Origin: a virus
Length of the DNA: 31,916 nt
Strand: one strand, 5' to 3'
Virus record (IMG/VR): IMGVR_UViG_3300025087_000238
Coordinates: 1-31,916 of that record
Shown: positions 8,627 through 16,891 of the stretch, piece by piece
Numbering within the stretch: position 1 is the stretch's first letter
How the letters are laid out: the number at the start of each line of letters is the position of its first letter
Made by a program: the position numbers and the translations under genes
The notes under the pieces: generated by a model
What the model was told of the DNA's origin: nothing
Seen by the model: only the letters and a program-made list of their open reading frames with translations
The model's database searches: none

Positions 8627-10681
8627 TTACGCCGCGGCGCTCAGCCGGCGAATGTGGGCCCGCTGCACGATCCACTTCGTGGCCTCGGCGGGCTGGAAGT
8701 TGTAGCTGACGTCGAAGTAGTTGCCGCCCGGGATGACGGCGATCGTCTGCCGCTCGTAGGCCTTGATCTCCTTCGCCTCGACCTGCCGACCGAGCTCGCG
8801 GTCGACGGCGTCCTTGACCCGCCCCTCGGTGACGACGACGTTCGTGAACCCGATGAGATCCTCGACGACCCGCCGCACGTTCTGGATCGAGAGGTCGCTG
8901 GACTCGTTGGCGACCTGCGAGGAGTAGATCGGGTTGTTGTCACTCAGGTGGCAGGTCTGGTCGGCCGCCCAGCGGATGAGGCCCGTCCCGGGGAGCTTCT
9001 CCAGGATGTGGCACCCGTACTCCAGCAGCTCCTCCTTGTCGTTCGCGACCGTCCAGTTGGTGCCGCTGACGGCCCCGGGGTAGTCGCGCACGTCGAGCAC
9101 GTCGACCGTGGCCCAGATCACCGAGGCCTCGTTGAGTCTGCCGGCCTGGCAGCCCGCGGCGAGGAGCGCGGTGTAGTAGGGCGGCAGCCAGACCGGGGTG
9201 CCGGTCTCGTCGTAGTCGCGGACCTCCTGCGGGGTGAAGACCATCCCGCGGTAGTTCCGGCGCGCGGTGCGCTGGAACAGCCCGCCCGGGTCGACGCCCG
9301 GGTCCGTCTTCTTCGTCGCGTAGGTGGTCGTCCCGAAGTAGCCGACCCGCTCGTACTTGCCCGCGCGCTCCTTGACGTGGGCCTCGAGCAGCTCGGCGAA
9401 GGAATCGGCGGTCCCCGCCGCCGTCGCCATGAGCACGACGTGCCGCGTGTCCAGGTCGCGGATGGCGTCCAGCGCGGCTTGCACGCTGGCCGTCGTCGCG
9501 ACGCCGTTGGCGCCGCCGGCGAGCGCCGTGATCGAGAGGCTCGCGGCGAGGTTCTTTGCCCCCGTCGCGCGGGTGCAGGAGACCACCTCGGAGTCGACCC
9601 CCTCGATGAACTCGTAGAGGTCGGCGGCGAAGGTCCCGAGCGCGTTGTTGACGTCCACCGCGGCCGCGTAGTCCAGGTCGGTGCAGGCCATCGTCGTCGG
9701 GGTGAGCATCGCCGCGACGAACCCGACGAGCGGGTCCACCGGGCCGGTGAGCCCCGCGCCGATGAGGTTGACGCGGTCGACCACCTTCTGCGCGGTGTCG
9801 TAGGTGCCGATGTCCAGCGCGAAGGCGTTGCCGGTGTAGGTGACCGAGACCGCGGCGTGCGCCGAGGCGTCGATCGACGTCACCGACGAGAACGCGGTCG
9901 CCGTCGTGTCGCTCGCGCCGTTGGGGTCGATCGTCTCGGTCGTCACGACGCCCGTCGCCTTGTCGACGCCCGTGATTACGATGTCCCCGACTCCCGCCGA
10001 CGTCGCCGTAATCGTTCCGTCGAAGGCCATCCAGGTAGCGGGGTTGAACGCGACCGCGCCGCCCGTCCGGGCGAAGCTGTAGGCGACGGACAGGACCGGC
10101 GTCCCGCCCTCGGTGGCAAGCGGCGTCACCGTCGCGGCCATCGACGTCACGGTCTGCCCGGCGGTCGGGTTGTACTTCAGGGTGAAGACGTCGAAGTCGC
10201 CGATGTTGTCGAAGACCTCGTCCTCGCCGTCGTAGCCGACGGTCACCTTCTTGCCGGAGCTTGTGCCGGCCGCGATCGTGATCTGGATCTCGTTGCCGTA
10301 GAGGCCCCAGTCCAGGGCGGCGAAGACGGCGGCGGAGACCGCGGCGCCGTCGGGCACCGTCAGGCTCGCCTGCGTCGCCGGGGTGGTGCGGACGAGGTAC
10401 ACCTTCTCCGCTCCCCCGGGGATGCGCTCCGTGTTCGAGGAGGGCCGGAAGGCGTACTTCCCGAACAGGTAGCCCTCGCGCGGCGGCAGGAGCTGGCGCA
10501 GGTAGTTGGGGTTGGAGCAGAGCTGCGGCACCGCCGGCTCCCCGCCCCTCCCGGCCTCGTGCAGGATGGCGATGGTGCCCCGCGACACCGGCCCGCGCCC
10601 GCCCACGGAGGAGGCGTCCGCCTTGGTGATGACCCCCGGCGCGAACTGGCGCCGCCCATCGACCACGATGTAGTCCGACAT
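8627..10681 (-). CDS. Contractile tail sheath protein
   Basis: 684 aa, ATG at 10681 with GGAGG 5 nt upstream. The N-terminus (IVVDGRRQFAPGVITKADASSV) is the typical sheath opening of a protein that covers the tube. Residues about 120-330 are a Thr/Val/Ala-rich inserted beta domain (VTSMAATVTPLATEGGTPVL, TGVVTTETIDPNGASDTTAT) that would face outward. The C-terminal third has the conserved sheath core: GMVFTPQEVRDYDETGTPVW, LNEASVIWATVDVLDVRDY, SIQNVRRVVEDLIGFTNVVV and the final PGGNYFDVSYNFQPAEATKW. This shows a myovirus-type tail. The gene has its own promoter-like site at 10712-10740, one of several similar late promoters in the window. Confidence 0.93.
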   Translation of the reverse strand: MSDYIVVDGRRQFAPGVITKADASSVGGRGPVSRGTIAILHEAGRGGEPAVPQLCSNPNYLRQLLPPREGYLFGKYAFRPSSNTERIPGGAEKVYLVRTTPATQASLTVPDGAAVSAAVFAALDWGLYGNEIQITIAAGTSSGKKVTVGYDGEDEVFDNIGDFDVFTLKYNPTAGQTVTSMAATVTPLATEGGTPVLSVAYSFARTGGAVAFNPATWMAFDGTITATSAGVGDIVITGVDKATGVVTTETIDPNGASDTTATAFSSVTSIDASAHAAVSVTYTGNAFALDIGTYDTAQKVVDRVNLIGAGLTGPVDPLVGFVAAMLTPTTMACTDLDYAAAVDVNNALGTFAADLYEFIEGVDSEVVSCTRATGAKNLAASLSITALAGGANGVATTASVQAALDAIRDLDTRHVVLMATAAGTADSFAELLEAHVKERAGKYERVGYFGTTTYATKKTDPGVDPGGLFQRTARRNYRGMVFTPQEVRDYDETGTPVWLPPYYTALLAAGCQAGRLNEASVIWATVDVLDVRDYPGAVSGTNWTVANDKEELLEYGCHILEKLPGTGLIRWAADQTCHLSDNNPIYSSQVANESSDLSIQNVRRVVEDLIGFTNVVVTEGRVKDAVDRELGRQVEAKEIKAYERQTIAVIPGGNYFDVSYNFQPAEATKWIVQRAHIRRLSAAA

Positions 10682-10711
10682 GACGTCCTCCGTACCGGCT
10701 CTCTGCGCGGT

Positions 10712-10740
10712 AGTCTACCGCGGCGGAGAGGAAGTGCCAA
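10712..10740 (-). promoter_or_regulatory. Late promoter upstream of the sheath gene
   Basis: Minus strand: TTGGCA (10740-10735), 17-nt spacer, TAGACT (10717-10712), about 30 nt before the sheath ATG with a good GGAGG between. The spacer contains TCTCCGCCGCGG. The same arrangement, with TCTCC or TCTCT in the spacer, occurs upstream of the 24487-25134 gene and of the protease gene, so it is probably a phage promoter type. Confidence 0.6.
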
Positions 10741-10770
10741 CGTGCCGCAGACCGTCTCCGACGGCCCGGA

Positions 10771-11454
10771 TCACAGCCGCTGCGGCGTCGCCCGCCCGAC
10801 GTCGCCGTCCGGGAACTCGACATCCGGCGCCGCGACCCGCGCCGGTGCGATGAGCGCGATACCGTCGCCCAGCTCGGCGGCGGCGCTCTCCTGCTGCTGC
10901 ACCGTCCACCGCTGTTCGCGCGCCCAGACGTTCTCCGTCATCCAGGTCGGGTCGGGGACCAGGTCGCCGCGGTTCACGAACGACAGGTCGGTGTAGCCCC
11001 AGGTCACGAGCTGGTCGAAGGCGGTCAGGAGGAGACGCCCGGCCAGGACGGACTGGATCGCGGTCTCCTTGGCGTTGATCGTCGCCACGATGATCCCGAC
11101 CATCGGCTTCGTCATCAGCCGCCGGGCGACGGCCTCCACCTCTTCCTCGACGCCGGTGTCGTCCTCGACGTCGTAGCGCGTCGGCCCGTCGGTGCCCTTG
11201 CCCAGGAACTCCTGGTCGGCGGCTTCCATCGCCAGGTAGACGGACCAGATCGGCCACGGGCTCGTCCCGCGCGGGTAGCCCAGCAGCACGGTCGGGGTAC
11301 GGTTGGCGCCCTGCCGGAACCGCGTGCGGGCCGCGACGCGCTCGGCGGCCGGGATGTCGTGGAGCACGAGGTCCCAGGCCCGGTCGTCCGTCAGGAGCAG
11401 GGAGACGCCCGCGTTCAGGATGGCTTCGACGGCGAGATCGGCGGTCAGGTACAT
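10771..11454 (-). CDS. Neck/tail completion-type protein, function unknown
   Basis: 227 aa. The ATG at 11454 was chosen because GGAGG lies 5 nt upstream and the protein starts sensibly (MYLTADLAVEAILNAGVS); a frame extending further up to 11538 adds only Arg/Ser-rich nonsense. It is a mixed alpha/beta protein with an acidic stretch (YDVEDDTGVEEEVEAVARRL) and then MVGIIVATINAKETAIQSVL and LVTWGYTDLSFVNRGDL. The start overlaps nothing, but lies 11 nt past the stop of the gp10-like gene. Being the last gene before the sheath, it is in the slot of a tail terminator or neck protein. No family is recognised with certainty. Confidence 0.65.
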   Translation of the reverse strand: MYLTADLAVEAILNAGVSLLLTDDRAWDLVLHDIPAAERVAARTRFRQGANRTPTVLLGYPRGTSPWPIWSVYLAMEAADQEFLGKGTDGPTRYDVEDDTGVEEEVEAVARRLMTKPMVGIIVATINAKETAIQSVLAGRLLLTAFDQLVTWGYTDLSFVNRGDLVPDPTWMTENVWAREQRWTVQQQESAAAELGDGIALIAPARVAAPDVEFPDGDVGRATPQRL

Positions 11455-11464
11455 GGGGCCTCCG

Positions 11465-12304
11465 TCACGTCCCGAGCACGGTCGGGGCGATCGACTGCAC
11501 GTAGCTTTCGACGTCGCGCACCAAGTTCCGGGCCTCAAAGCCGGGGTGCCACCAGTTCATCCCGCCGGCGTCGGAGCGGTAGCTGTTGGGGTTCGTCGAG
11601 ATCGCCCGGAAGGTCCCGTGGGTCGACTGGTAGGCCCGCTCGTAGCCCTTCCCGAAGCGGTACATGCCGGCGTAGATGGGCGCGGCGTGGCGTGCGCGCA
11701 GCAGCCCCCCGGCCTTGGCCCCGGGGAGCCGCGCGCCCCACGTCGTCCCGCCCCCGGGGCTCGACGTGGTGTAACCGGCGCGCCCGTTGCTCTCTTTGGC
11801 CCGCACGGCGCGCTGCAGGGTCTTCACGAGCGCCCGACCGAGAGAGACCGCTTCGTCGCCCGCCATCAGCCCGGCCGCCGCGTAGGGGTCGCCGATGACC
11901 TCCGCGTTGCGGCCGCTCGCCCCCTGCATGTGGAGTTGGAACGGGATGAAGGCGTAGGCGTGCCCGGCCTTCGAGTGCCGGACGTGGGCGCCGCCCTTGA
12001 GCAGCGTCTCGCGGAGATCGAAGCCCGGGGCGCCCTGCTCGAGCATGTTGGCGAGCCGCCCCGCGGGCGACTCGTTCTCCAGCACGATCCAGGCCACGTA
12101 GCCCTGCCCGAAGGCCGGGAACTCGACGGGCAGGATACAGGACTGGTAGCCGCGGGCCGTCGAGTGCAACTGCTCCCCGGCGATGGCGATCCACTTCGCG
12201 CGCGCCGCATCGGCGAGGTCGGAGAGGTTCTCGAGCACTGACTCGTCGTCGAGCCCCAGCGCCACCTCCAGACCGTGGAACCCGGTGAGCGGCAGCGGGG
12301 TCAT
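11465..12304 (-). CDS. HK97 gp10-like / minor head-tail completion protein candidate
   Basis: 279 aa, ATG at 12304, overlapping the end of the upstream gene by 4 nt (ATGA). The start (GLEVALGLDDESVLENLSDLADAARAKWIAIAGEQLHSTARGY) resembles gp10-type completion proteins: an amphipathic helix followed by residues like ARxKWxxxAxxxL. The C-terminal half has Gly/Tyr/Arg-rich segments (IYAGMYRFGKGYERAYQSTHG, RNLVRDVESYVQSIAPTVL) likely to form long helices. Located among neck genes between capsid and sheath. Role is inferred from these traits, without a search. Confidence 0.55.
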   Translation of the reverse strand: MTPLPLTGFHGLEVALGLDDESVLENLSDLADAARAKWIAIAGEQLHSTARGYQSCILPVEFPAFGQGYVAWIVLENESPAGRLANMLEQGAPGFDLRETLLKGGAHVRHSKAGHAYAFIPFQLHMQGASGRNAEVIGDPYAAAGLMAGDEAVSLGRALVKTLQRAVRAKESNGRAGYTTSSPGGGTTWGARLPGAKAGGLLRARHAAPIYAGMYRFGKGYERAYQSTHGTFRAISTNPNSYRSDAGGMNWWHPGFEARNLVRDVESYVQSIAPTVLGT

Positions 12305-13173
12305 TGGGCCTCGCTCGGCTGGATGAGCCAGTCCAGGCGGGCCTTCACGGCGACCGGCAGGTGCTGGACGGTGTCACCGGTCTTGAGCCGGTGGCGCGTC
12401 GGCCGCAGCGCCTGGCTGTGCTCCGTGACACGGTAGACGGGGTGGGCGTGGTAGTAGACCGAGAACCACTCCCCGACGGCCTGCCCCGTCCCGGGCGGCT
12501 CCGGGGAGGTACGCGGCGTCTTCACGTCGCCGAGCGCCCAGTCGATGAGCCCCGCGGCCGTGACCGTGAAGTCGGAGCCCTTGACGAGCGCCGGCCCGAC
12601 GACCCCGGCCTTCGCCACCCGCAGGTCGACGACGTCCCAGACCTGGTTGACGGTCGTCCCCATCTGCGAGACGTCACCCTCGGCCATGGTCGCGATCGTC
12701 CAGGGGGCGACGGGGTAGCGCAACCGCTCCAGGTGCGCCGCCAGGGTGGCTCGGCGCTGGAACATGCCCGAGATCCGAACGAAGCCCTCCAGGAACGTCA
12801 GCCGGTCGTTGACCGCCGGGACGTGCTCCCCACGCAGGCCGATGATGGCCGTCCCAGGCTCGATGGGCTGCAGCCGCTGGAGGGGGTCGGACTCCTTCGA
12901 TAGCTCCGAGCAGACCGCCCGGACGATCTGGGTGTGGTGGACGTAGTAGCCGTCGCCGCCGCAGGTCGCACACGAAAGGTTCGGGCTCTGCGCGGTGCCG
13001 CAGGGGCAGTTCCCCACGGCGTCCCACTGGACCCGAGTCCCCATCCCGCCGAAGGCGCTGCGGAACTTGGCTTCGTCGAACTCCGGGAGCCCGAAGACGT
13101 CCTTCACCCCCCAGACGAGCGGCAGCCAGCCGTCGTCGTAGATGCGGGCGATATGGGGCTCCGGGTAGGGCAC
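12301..13173 (-). CDS. Neck-region structural protein with a four-cysteine zinc-type knuckle
   Basis: 290 aa, ATG at 13173, 10 nt after the connector gene. A knuckle at residues 56-71 (CPCGTAQSPNLSCATCGG; C56, C58, C68, C71, then GDGYYVHH) resembles DnaJ-type zinc loops and could bind one metal ion. The rest is beta-rich (GEHVPAVNDRLTFLEGFVRIS, WDVVDLRVAKAGVVG, GEWFSVYYHAHPVYRVTEHS) and ends with a region that may contact the connector. Similar cysteine-knuckle proteins sit in the neck operon of several phages. The function is not known; a structural role is inferred from position. Confidence 0.62.
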   Translation of the reverse strand: MPYPEPHIARIYDDGWLPLVWGVKDVFGLPEFDEAKFRSAFGGMGTRVQWDAVGNCPCGTAQSPNLSCATCGGDGYYVHHTQIVRAVCSELSKESDPLQRLQPIEPGTAIIGLRGEHVPAVNDRLTFLEGFVRISGMFQRRATLAAHLERLRYPVAPWTIATMAEGDVSQMGTTVNQVWDVVDLRVAKAGVVGPALVKGSDFTVTAAGLIDWALGDVKTPRTSPEPPGTGQAVGEWFSVYYHAHPVYRVTEHSQALRPTRHRLKTGDTVQHLPVAVKARLDWLIQPSEAQ

Positions 13174-13183
13174 GACTCACCTC

Positions 13184-13975
13184 TCAGCAGACCGCGATCT
13201 GCATCCCCTGGTAGCGCATCCGGATCCGGCTCAGCGCTTCCTTGATCTGTCGCTTGTAAATCAAAATTCTTGCGCCGTATCCGGAGTTTGTTGCACTTGC
13301 GGTCGTCCCCTTGGAGAACGACAGACCCGACAGCGACACCGAGAAATTGGCGACGGCGCGCCCCGCGACGAGGTCCCCGATTATGTTCAAAGGATGCATG
13401 GCAGCGTGCATCCCCATGACATCGAGAATGTCCCCCGGAATCGGCTCGTAGTCCGTCGGCACCTCGACCTCGGGGTCGTCGTCCGCCAGCGGCAGATCGT
13501 AGCCCGACGTGTAGGTGATGAGGTACATCCCCGGCACGTCGCGGTGGGCGGTCGCCATCCAGTACGACATGAACGACAGCGCCTCGAGCGGCGCCACCGC
13601 CGGGACCCCGCCAGCCGGGATGATCTGGAGCTGGTTGCCCTCGTCCTCCTGAAGGATCCAGGACGTCGGCACCGTGAAGATCGGGAACTCGCCGTACTGC
13701 AGCTTCACCTCGGTCACCGACCGCACCGGCCGGTAGTCCAGGCTGATGAAGCTCCAGGCCTCCAGGTTCGCGCGGGTGAAGTCGTGGCGCTGCGTCCGGG
13801 TGCGCTTCGGGAAGCCGATGGCGAGCTCGGTCTTGATCCACTCCTTCGCGGCCTCCAGGCACAGTTCCCAGACCTCGTCCGGCATCGCGTGGCCGTCGTC
13901 GTCGGTCAGATCGCAGCCGAAGAGGTAGGTTGCCTTCAGCCAGTCGACCGTCAGGGGCTGCTGCGAGTAGGCCAC
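13184..13975 (-). CDS. Head-tail connector-like protein
   Basis: 263 aa, ATG at 13975. N-terminal helices (LTVDWLKATYLFGCDLTDDDG, DEVWELCLEAAKEWIKTELAI) are like the helical head-completion (gp6/gp15) fold, followed by a beta domain (FISLDYRPVRSVTEVKLQYG, SWILQEDEGNQLQIIPAGG) and a C-terminal helix (ARILIYKRQIKEALSRIRMRY). It is the first neck gene after the capsid genes, where the adaptor that binds the portal is usually encoded. Codons in the 3' part (13255-13400) are less GC-biased than the neighbours (for example AAAATTCTTGCG-like runs), which may mark a recombination junction. The connector role is inferred. Confidence 0.6.
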   Translation of the reverse strand: MAYSQQPLTVDWLKATYLFGCDLTDDDGHAMPDEVWELCLEAAKEWIKTELAIGFPKRTRTQRHDFTRANLEAWSFISLDYRPVRSVTEVKLQYGEFPIFTVPTSWILQEDEGNQLQIIPAGGVPAVAPLEALSFMSYWMATAHRDVPGMYLITYTSGYDLPLADDDPEVEVPTDYEPIPGDILDVMGMHAAMHPLNIIGDLVAGRAVANFSVSLSGLSFSKGTTASATNSGYGARILIYKRQIKEALSRIRMRYQGMQIAVC

Positions 13976-13989
13976 GGATCACCCCCTGG

Positions 13990-14436
13990 TCAGGCCGCCC
14001 CGACGTGAAGCGCGACGGGCGTCCCGCCGGCGGCGCCAGCGGCGACCTGCACGAAGACGTCGCCGAACCCGGTCTCGACGTACTGCTCGACGTTGGAATC
14101 CGAGGCACCGAGGACGACCTGGTGGATCCGCACCCACCCGAGGCCAGCCGTCGTGAGCCCCGTCTTCCGCCAGACGTTGAACGTCGCCGCCGCCGTGATG
14201 ACCACGAAGAAGCCGATCGCCCCGAGCGGCTCCGACGCCGGGATGACGAGGTTCGGCGCCGGCTCCGCGACGTTCGGGCTCGAGTCGACCACGACGAGGC
14301 CGGTCCGGGACCACGCGGGGTCGTAGCGGATCGGGGCCCGGTTGGCGTTGAGGTTCCAGTCCGCCGCGGCGTCCTGGTCGTAGATCCGAGCCTTGTCCCG
14401 CGGGTCGGTGCGCGGGTTCGTCTTGCGGTGCCGCAT
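13990..14436 (-). CDS. Small capsid-region protein, possible decoration or stabilising protein
   Basis: 148 aa, ATG at 14436, 3 nt after the upstream gene. A basic N-terminal arm of about 30 residues (MRHRKTNPRTDPRDKAR) precedes a compact beta-rich body (GLVVVDSSPNVAEPAPNLVI, LGWVRIHQVVLGASDSN, FGDVFVQVAAGAAGGTPVAL). A charged arm plus a beta domain, encoded just downstream of the major capsid gene, is what decoration proteins look like. There is no recognisable family signature, so the role is an inference. Confidence 0.55.
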   Translation of the reverse strand: MRHRKTNPRTDPRDKARIYDQDAAADWNLNANRAPIRYDPAWSRTGLVVVDSSPNVAEPAPNLVIPASEPLGAIGFFVVITAAATFNVWRKTGLTTAGLGWVRIHQVVLGASDSNVEQYVETGFGDVFVQVAAGAAGGTPVALHVGAA

Positions 14437-14439
14437 CGG

Positions 14440-15276
14440 TCACTCCTGGGGCAGCAGCCCCGCCTCGCGGGCCTGCGCCGTCGCGATGGCCGCGATGACG
14501 TCGGGCTTCGTCTCGTGCTTGACGCCCCGCCCGGTCGCCGCCCGGAACTCGTCCTTGAGCTCCGGCCACGACTTCGCGGCGAGCTCCGCGCTCCGCTCCG
14601 CGATCCAGGCCGCGACGCCGTCGTCCCCGTCTTCGCCCTCGCCCTCGGCGTCCGCCTCGGCTTCCGCCGGCGGGGCGACCGGGGCCGGCGCGGCGACCGA
14701 CGGAGACGGGGTCGGCTCCGGCGGGGCGTCCTTCGGCGCCTCGGCGACGGAGACCGGGTCCGGCTCGGGCGCCGCCGCCGGCTCGGGCTCCGCCGTCTTC
14801 GTCTGCCGCTCGACGGCCTGGATCTTCTCGAAGTTGCGCTCCGTCGCGATGAGCCGCGCCCAGGTTTCGAGCACGGCCTCGTTGAGCACGTCCGGCGGGA
14901 CGTCGTAGCCCTTGGCCTTGAGCGTCGCCTGGAGGAGCCCCTTACCGACCCCTTCGAGCCGGGCGCCCGGGGAGATGAGCGCCAGGGCCTGCTGCAGGCT
15001 GACGTTCGCCGGGGGCGGCGCCACGGCCGGGACGGGCGTCACGGACGACGCCGGGGCCTGGACGCCGCGCCGGGCCAGCGGCAGCGGCGGGGTGGGCTCC
15101 GCCCCGGGCGGCAGGTCGACGACCTCGAAGCCCTTGAGGGCGGCGAGGGATTCGGCCCGCTCCGGGGGGAGCCCCCAGACGATGCCTCGGGCATCGACGA
15201 CGTACTGCGTGCCGCCGTCGGCGAGGTACTGGCTGCGTCCCGACGTCATCTTCAGGGCGCGGGTGGACTCGATCAT
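14440..15276 (-). CDS. Capsid-region accessory protein with Pro/Ala linker and Rho_N/SAP-like C-terminal domain
   Basis: 278 aa, ATG at 15276 with GGAGG 10 nt upstream. Residues 1-55 form a small beta domain (SQYLADGGTQYVVDARGIVWGL). Two long Pro/Ala/Glu-rich linkers (60-95, 160-215) surround a helical piece (ISPGARLEGVGKGLLQATLKA). The C-terminal 45 residues (SWPELKDEFRAATGRGVKHETKPDVIAAI) have the helix-extension-helix pattern of Rho_N/SAP/HeH domains, which bind nucleic acid and are often found in phage head accessory proteins. No function can be assigned. It lies between the major capsid and the possible decoration gene. Confidence 0.6.
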   Translation of the reverse strand: MIESTRALKMTSGRSQYLADGGTQYVVDARGIVWGLPPERAESLAALKGFEVVDLPPGAEPTPPLPLARRGVQAPASSVTPVPAVAPPPANVSLQQALALISPGARLEGVGKGLLQATLKAKGYDVPPDVLNEAVLETWARLIATERNFEKIQAVERQTKTAEPEPAAAPEPDPVSVAEAPKDAPPEPTPSPSVAAPAPVAPPAEAEADAEGEGEDGDDGVAAWIAERSAELAAKSWPELKDEFRAATGRGVKHETKPDVIAAIATAQAREAGLLPQE

Positions 15277-15365
15277 GGGGGTGGCCTCCGTGGGTGCCTC
15301 GGACCGGGCCTCGGACTCCCCACGGGCCGGCCTGTGCTACGCGGTGGGGTCGCGCGTCAGCCCGA

Positions 15366-16808
15366 TCAGCTCGCCCGCCCGACGTTCTTGAACATGCACA
15401 TCTTGAGCGGGAGGTAGAAGATCGGGGTCCCGTAGATGATGTACGTGAACGGGAAGTACAGGTCCGTCCGCGCCAGCGGGACCCGGGCGAAGTCGAGGAG
15501 CTGCTTCCACTCCATGACCTCGGACGACATCTCCAGCATGAACGCGAAGGCCGTGTCCGGCAGGTTCTCGTTCATGTCCACGAAGGTCGTGGTGTCCGGC
15601 ACGCCGCCCGCCCGCGCCTGGACGACGTCGGCGATCTTCCAGACGCCGGTCTCGCCGACCTTGCTGCGGAAGACCTCGTAGTAGAGGACGTTGTCCGTCC
15701 CCGGGGCGGCGATGGTCGCCGTGACCTTGCGGTGCGTCGCGTCGATGGTCGCCGCGTCGGAGACCGAGTGCAGGGACTTGCCCTTCGCCCCGACCGCCAC
15801 GAACTGGTACTGGTAGACGCCGTAGTCGGCGGCGACGAACAGCGTCGCGGCGTCGTCCGCCGTCGCGAGCGACGGGTTCGGCTGCGCCGGCTGGACCTCG
15901 CCGATGGCCGTCGCCGCCGGCGCGCCGCGGCTGCCGAGCTGGATCGAGGCCTCGAAGTTGACGGGACCGTAGGGGCCGTTGAAGCCCGTCGCCTGCAGCG
16001 TCGTGCGGCGGTCGCCGACGGCGTTGCGGGCGACGACGTCCGCCATGTCGTAGCGGAGGTACGTGCCCATGAGCTTGCCCTGGTCCTCCAGGGTCTCGAA
16101 CGACATCCAGACGACGCCCGGGTTGCCGTAGTTCGGCGGGTTGACGAGCCGGACGGACTCGTCGCGCATCCGCGAGGAGTCGAGGGCGGCGCCGCGGAGA
16201 TCGTGGACCTTCGGGTTCGCCGCGGTGTGCGTCGCCTCGCAGGTGCGCTTGAGGCCGTCGAAGGCCGCGGCGTTCATCGTGGAGTCGCCGAAGAAGAGCT
16301 GGCGATCCATGAACTCCTTGATGTAGAGGCTCGCGTCCTTGTTCGCCTTGTCGAGCGCCGCCCCGCCGATCATGTTGCTGAGCAGCGTGATCGGGTGGCT
16401 GACGCGCTTCTTCAGCGAGACGTACTTCACCTTCGCGAGCAGGCGCTCGAAGTTCGAGTCGATCTCGGGCCCGACCGCCCCCTCCGCCGCCCACAGGTCG
16501 ACCCGGGCGCCGAGGTCGGTCTGCCGGGTGTACTCGTGGACCGTGTTGGAGAGCTTCTGGTCGCTCTTCGGGAACTTCGGCCAGAACCGCAGGTGGTCCT
16601 GCTTGAAGGTCGCCCACTTGAGCGTGCCCTCGATGCTCTGCGTCATCAGCGCGCCGCCCGAACCGCCGCCCGCGTAGGTCGGCTCCGGGTAGCCCGCCTC
16701 CAGGGACTTCTGGATCTGCCGGTAGACCTGCATGTACTCCTGCACGTCCGCCTGCCCGAAGTCGCCCGCCCAGCCGCCGCCGAAGTCGCTGCCGCCGTCG
16801 TAAGCCAT
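15366..16808 (-). CDS. Major capsid protein
   Basis: 480 aa, ATG at 16808. An N-terminal arm of about 60 residues (YMQVYRQIQKSLEAGY and the PTYAGGGSGG linker) leads into a typical HK97-fold capsid body: LKWATFKQDHLRFWPKFPKS, NTVHEYTRQTD, RVSHPITLLSNMIGGAALDK, FMDRQLFFGDSTMN. The C-terminal half carries an inserted beta domain (about 270-400; AADYGVYQYQFVAVGAKGKS, DTTTFVDMNENLPDT) before the terminal segment VMEWKQLLDFARVPLARTDL. It directly follows the protease-scaffold gene. The arm shares a 24-residue motif with the protease (residues 35-58 here), suggesting that the arm is cleaved or recognised during maturation. Two hairpins lie in its 5' leader. Confidence 0.88.
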   Translation of the reverse strand: MAYDGGSDFGGGWAGDFGQADVQEYMQVYRQIQKSLEAGYPEPTYAGGGSGGALMTQSIEGTLKWATFKQDHLRFWPKFPKSDQKLSNTVHEYTRQTDLGARVDLWAAEGAVGPEIDSNFERLLAKVKYVSLKKRVSHPITLLSNMIGGAALDKANKDASLYIKEFMDRQLFFGDSTMNAAAFDGLKRTCEATHTAANPKVHDLRGAALDSSRMRDESVRLVNPPNYGNPGVVWMSFETLEDQGKLMGTYLRYDMADVVARNAVGDRRTTLQATGFNGPYGPVNFEASIQLGSRGAPAATAIGEVQPAQPNPSLATADDAATLFVAADYGVYQYQFVAVGAKGKSLHSVSDAATIDATHRKVTATIAAPGTDNVLYYEVFRSKVGETGVWKIADVVQARAGGVPDTTTFVDMNENLPDTAFAFMLEMSSEVMEWKQLLDFARVPLARTDLYFPFTYIIYGTPIFYLPLKMCMFKNVGRAS

Positions 16809-16831
16809 CGTCTTCCCATCCTTTCGCTGGT

Positions 16832-16869
16832 CCGGGCGTTGCCCGGCGTTCCTGCGGGGCCTACCCCGC
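16832..16869 (-). other. Tandem hairpins in the major capsid leader
   Basis: Between the protease stop (16892) and capsid ATG (16808) are two perfect small stem-loops: GCGGGG/CCCCGC (16854-16859 with 16864-16869) and CCGGGC/GCCCGG with a 3-nt loop (16832-16837 with 16841-16846). There is no T-tract, so they are not ordinary terminators. They may protect a processed 5' end of the capsid message or set its level. No convincing promoter was seen here. Confidence 0.4.
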
Positions 16870-16891
16870 CTTGCCGGTCAGCCGGGCCGGC

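Noticed and set aside
10771-11538. Longer start at 11538 for the 227-aa neck protein
   Set aside because: The extra 28 residues are Arg/Ser/Cys-rich, overlap the upstream gene, and the ATG at 11454 has a clear GGAGG.
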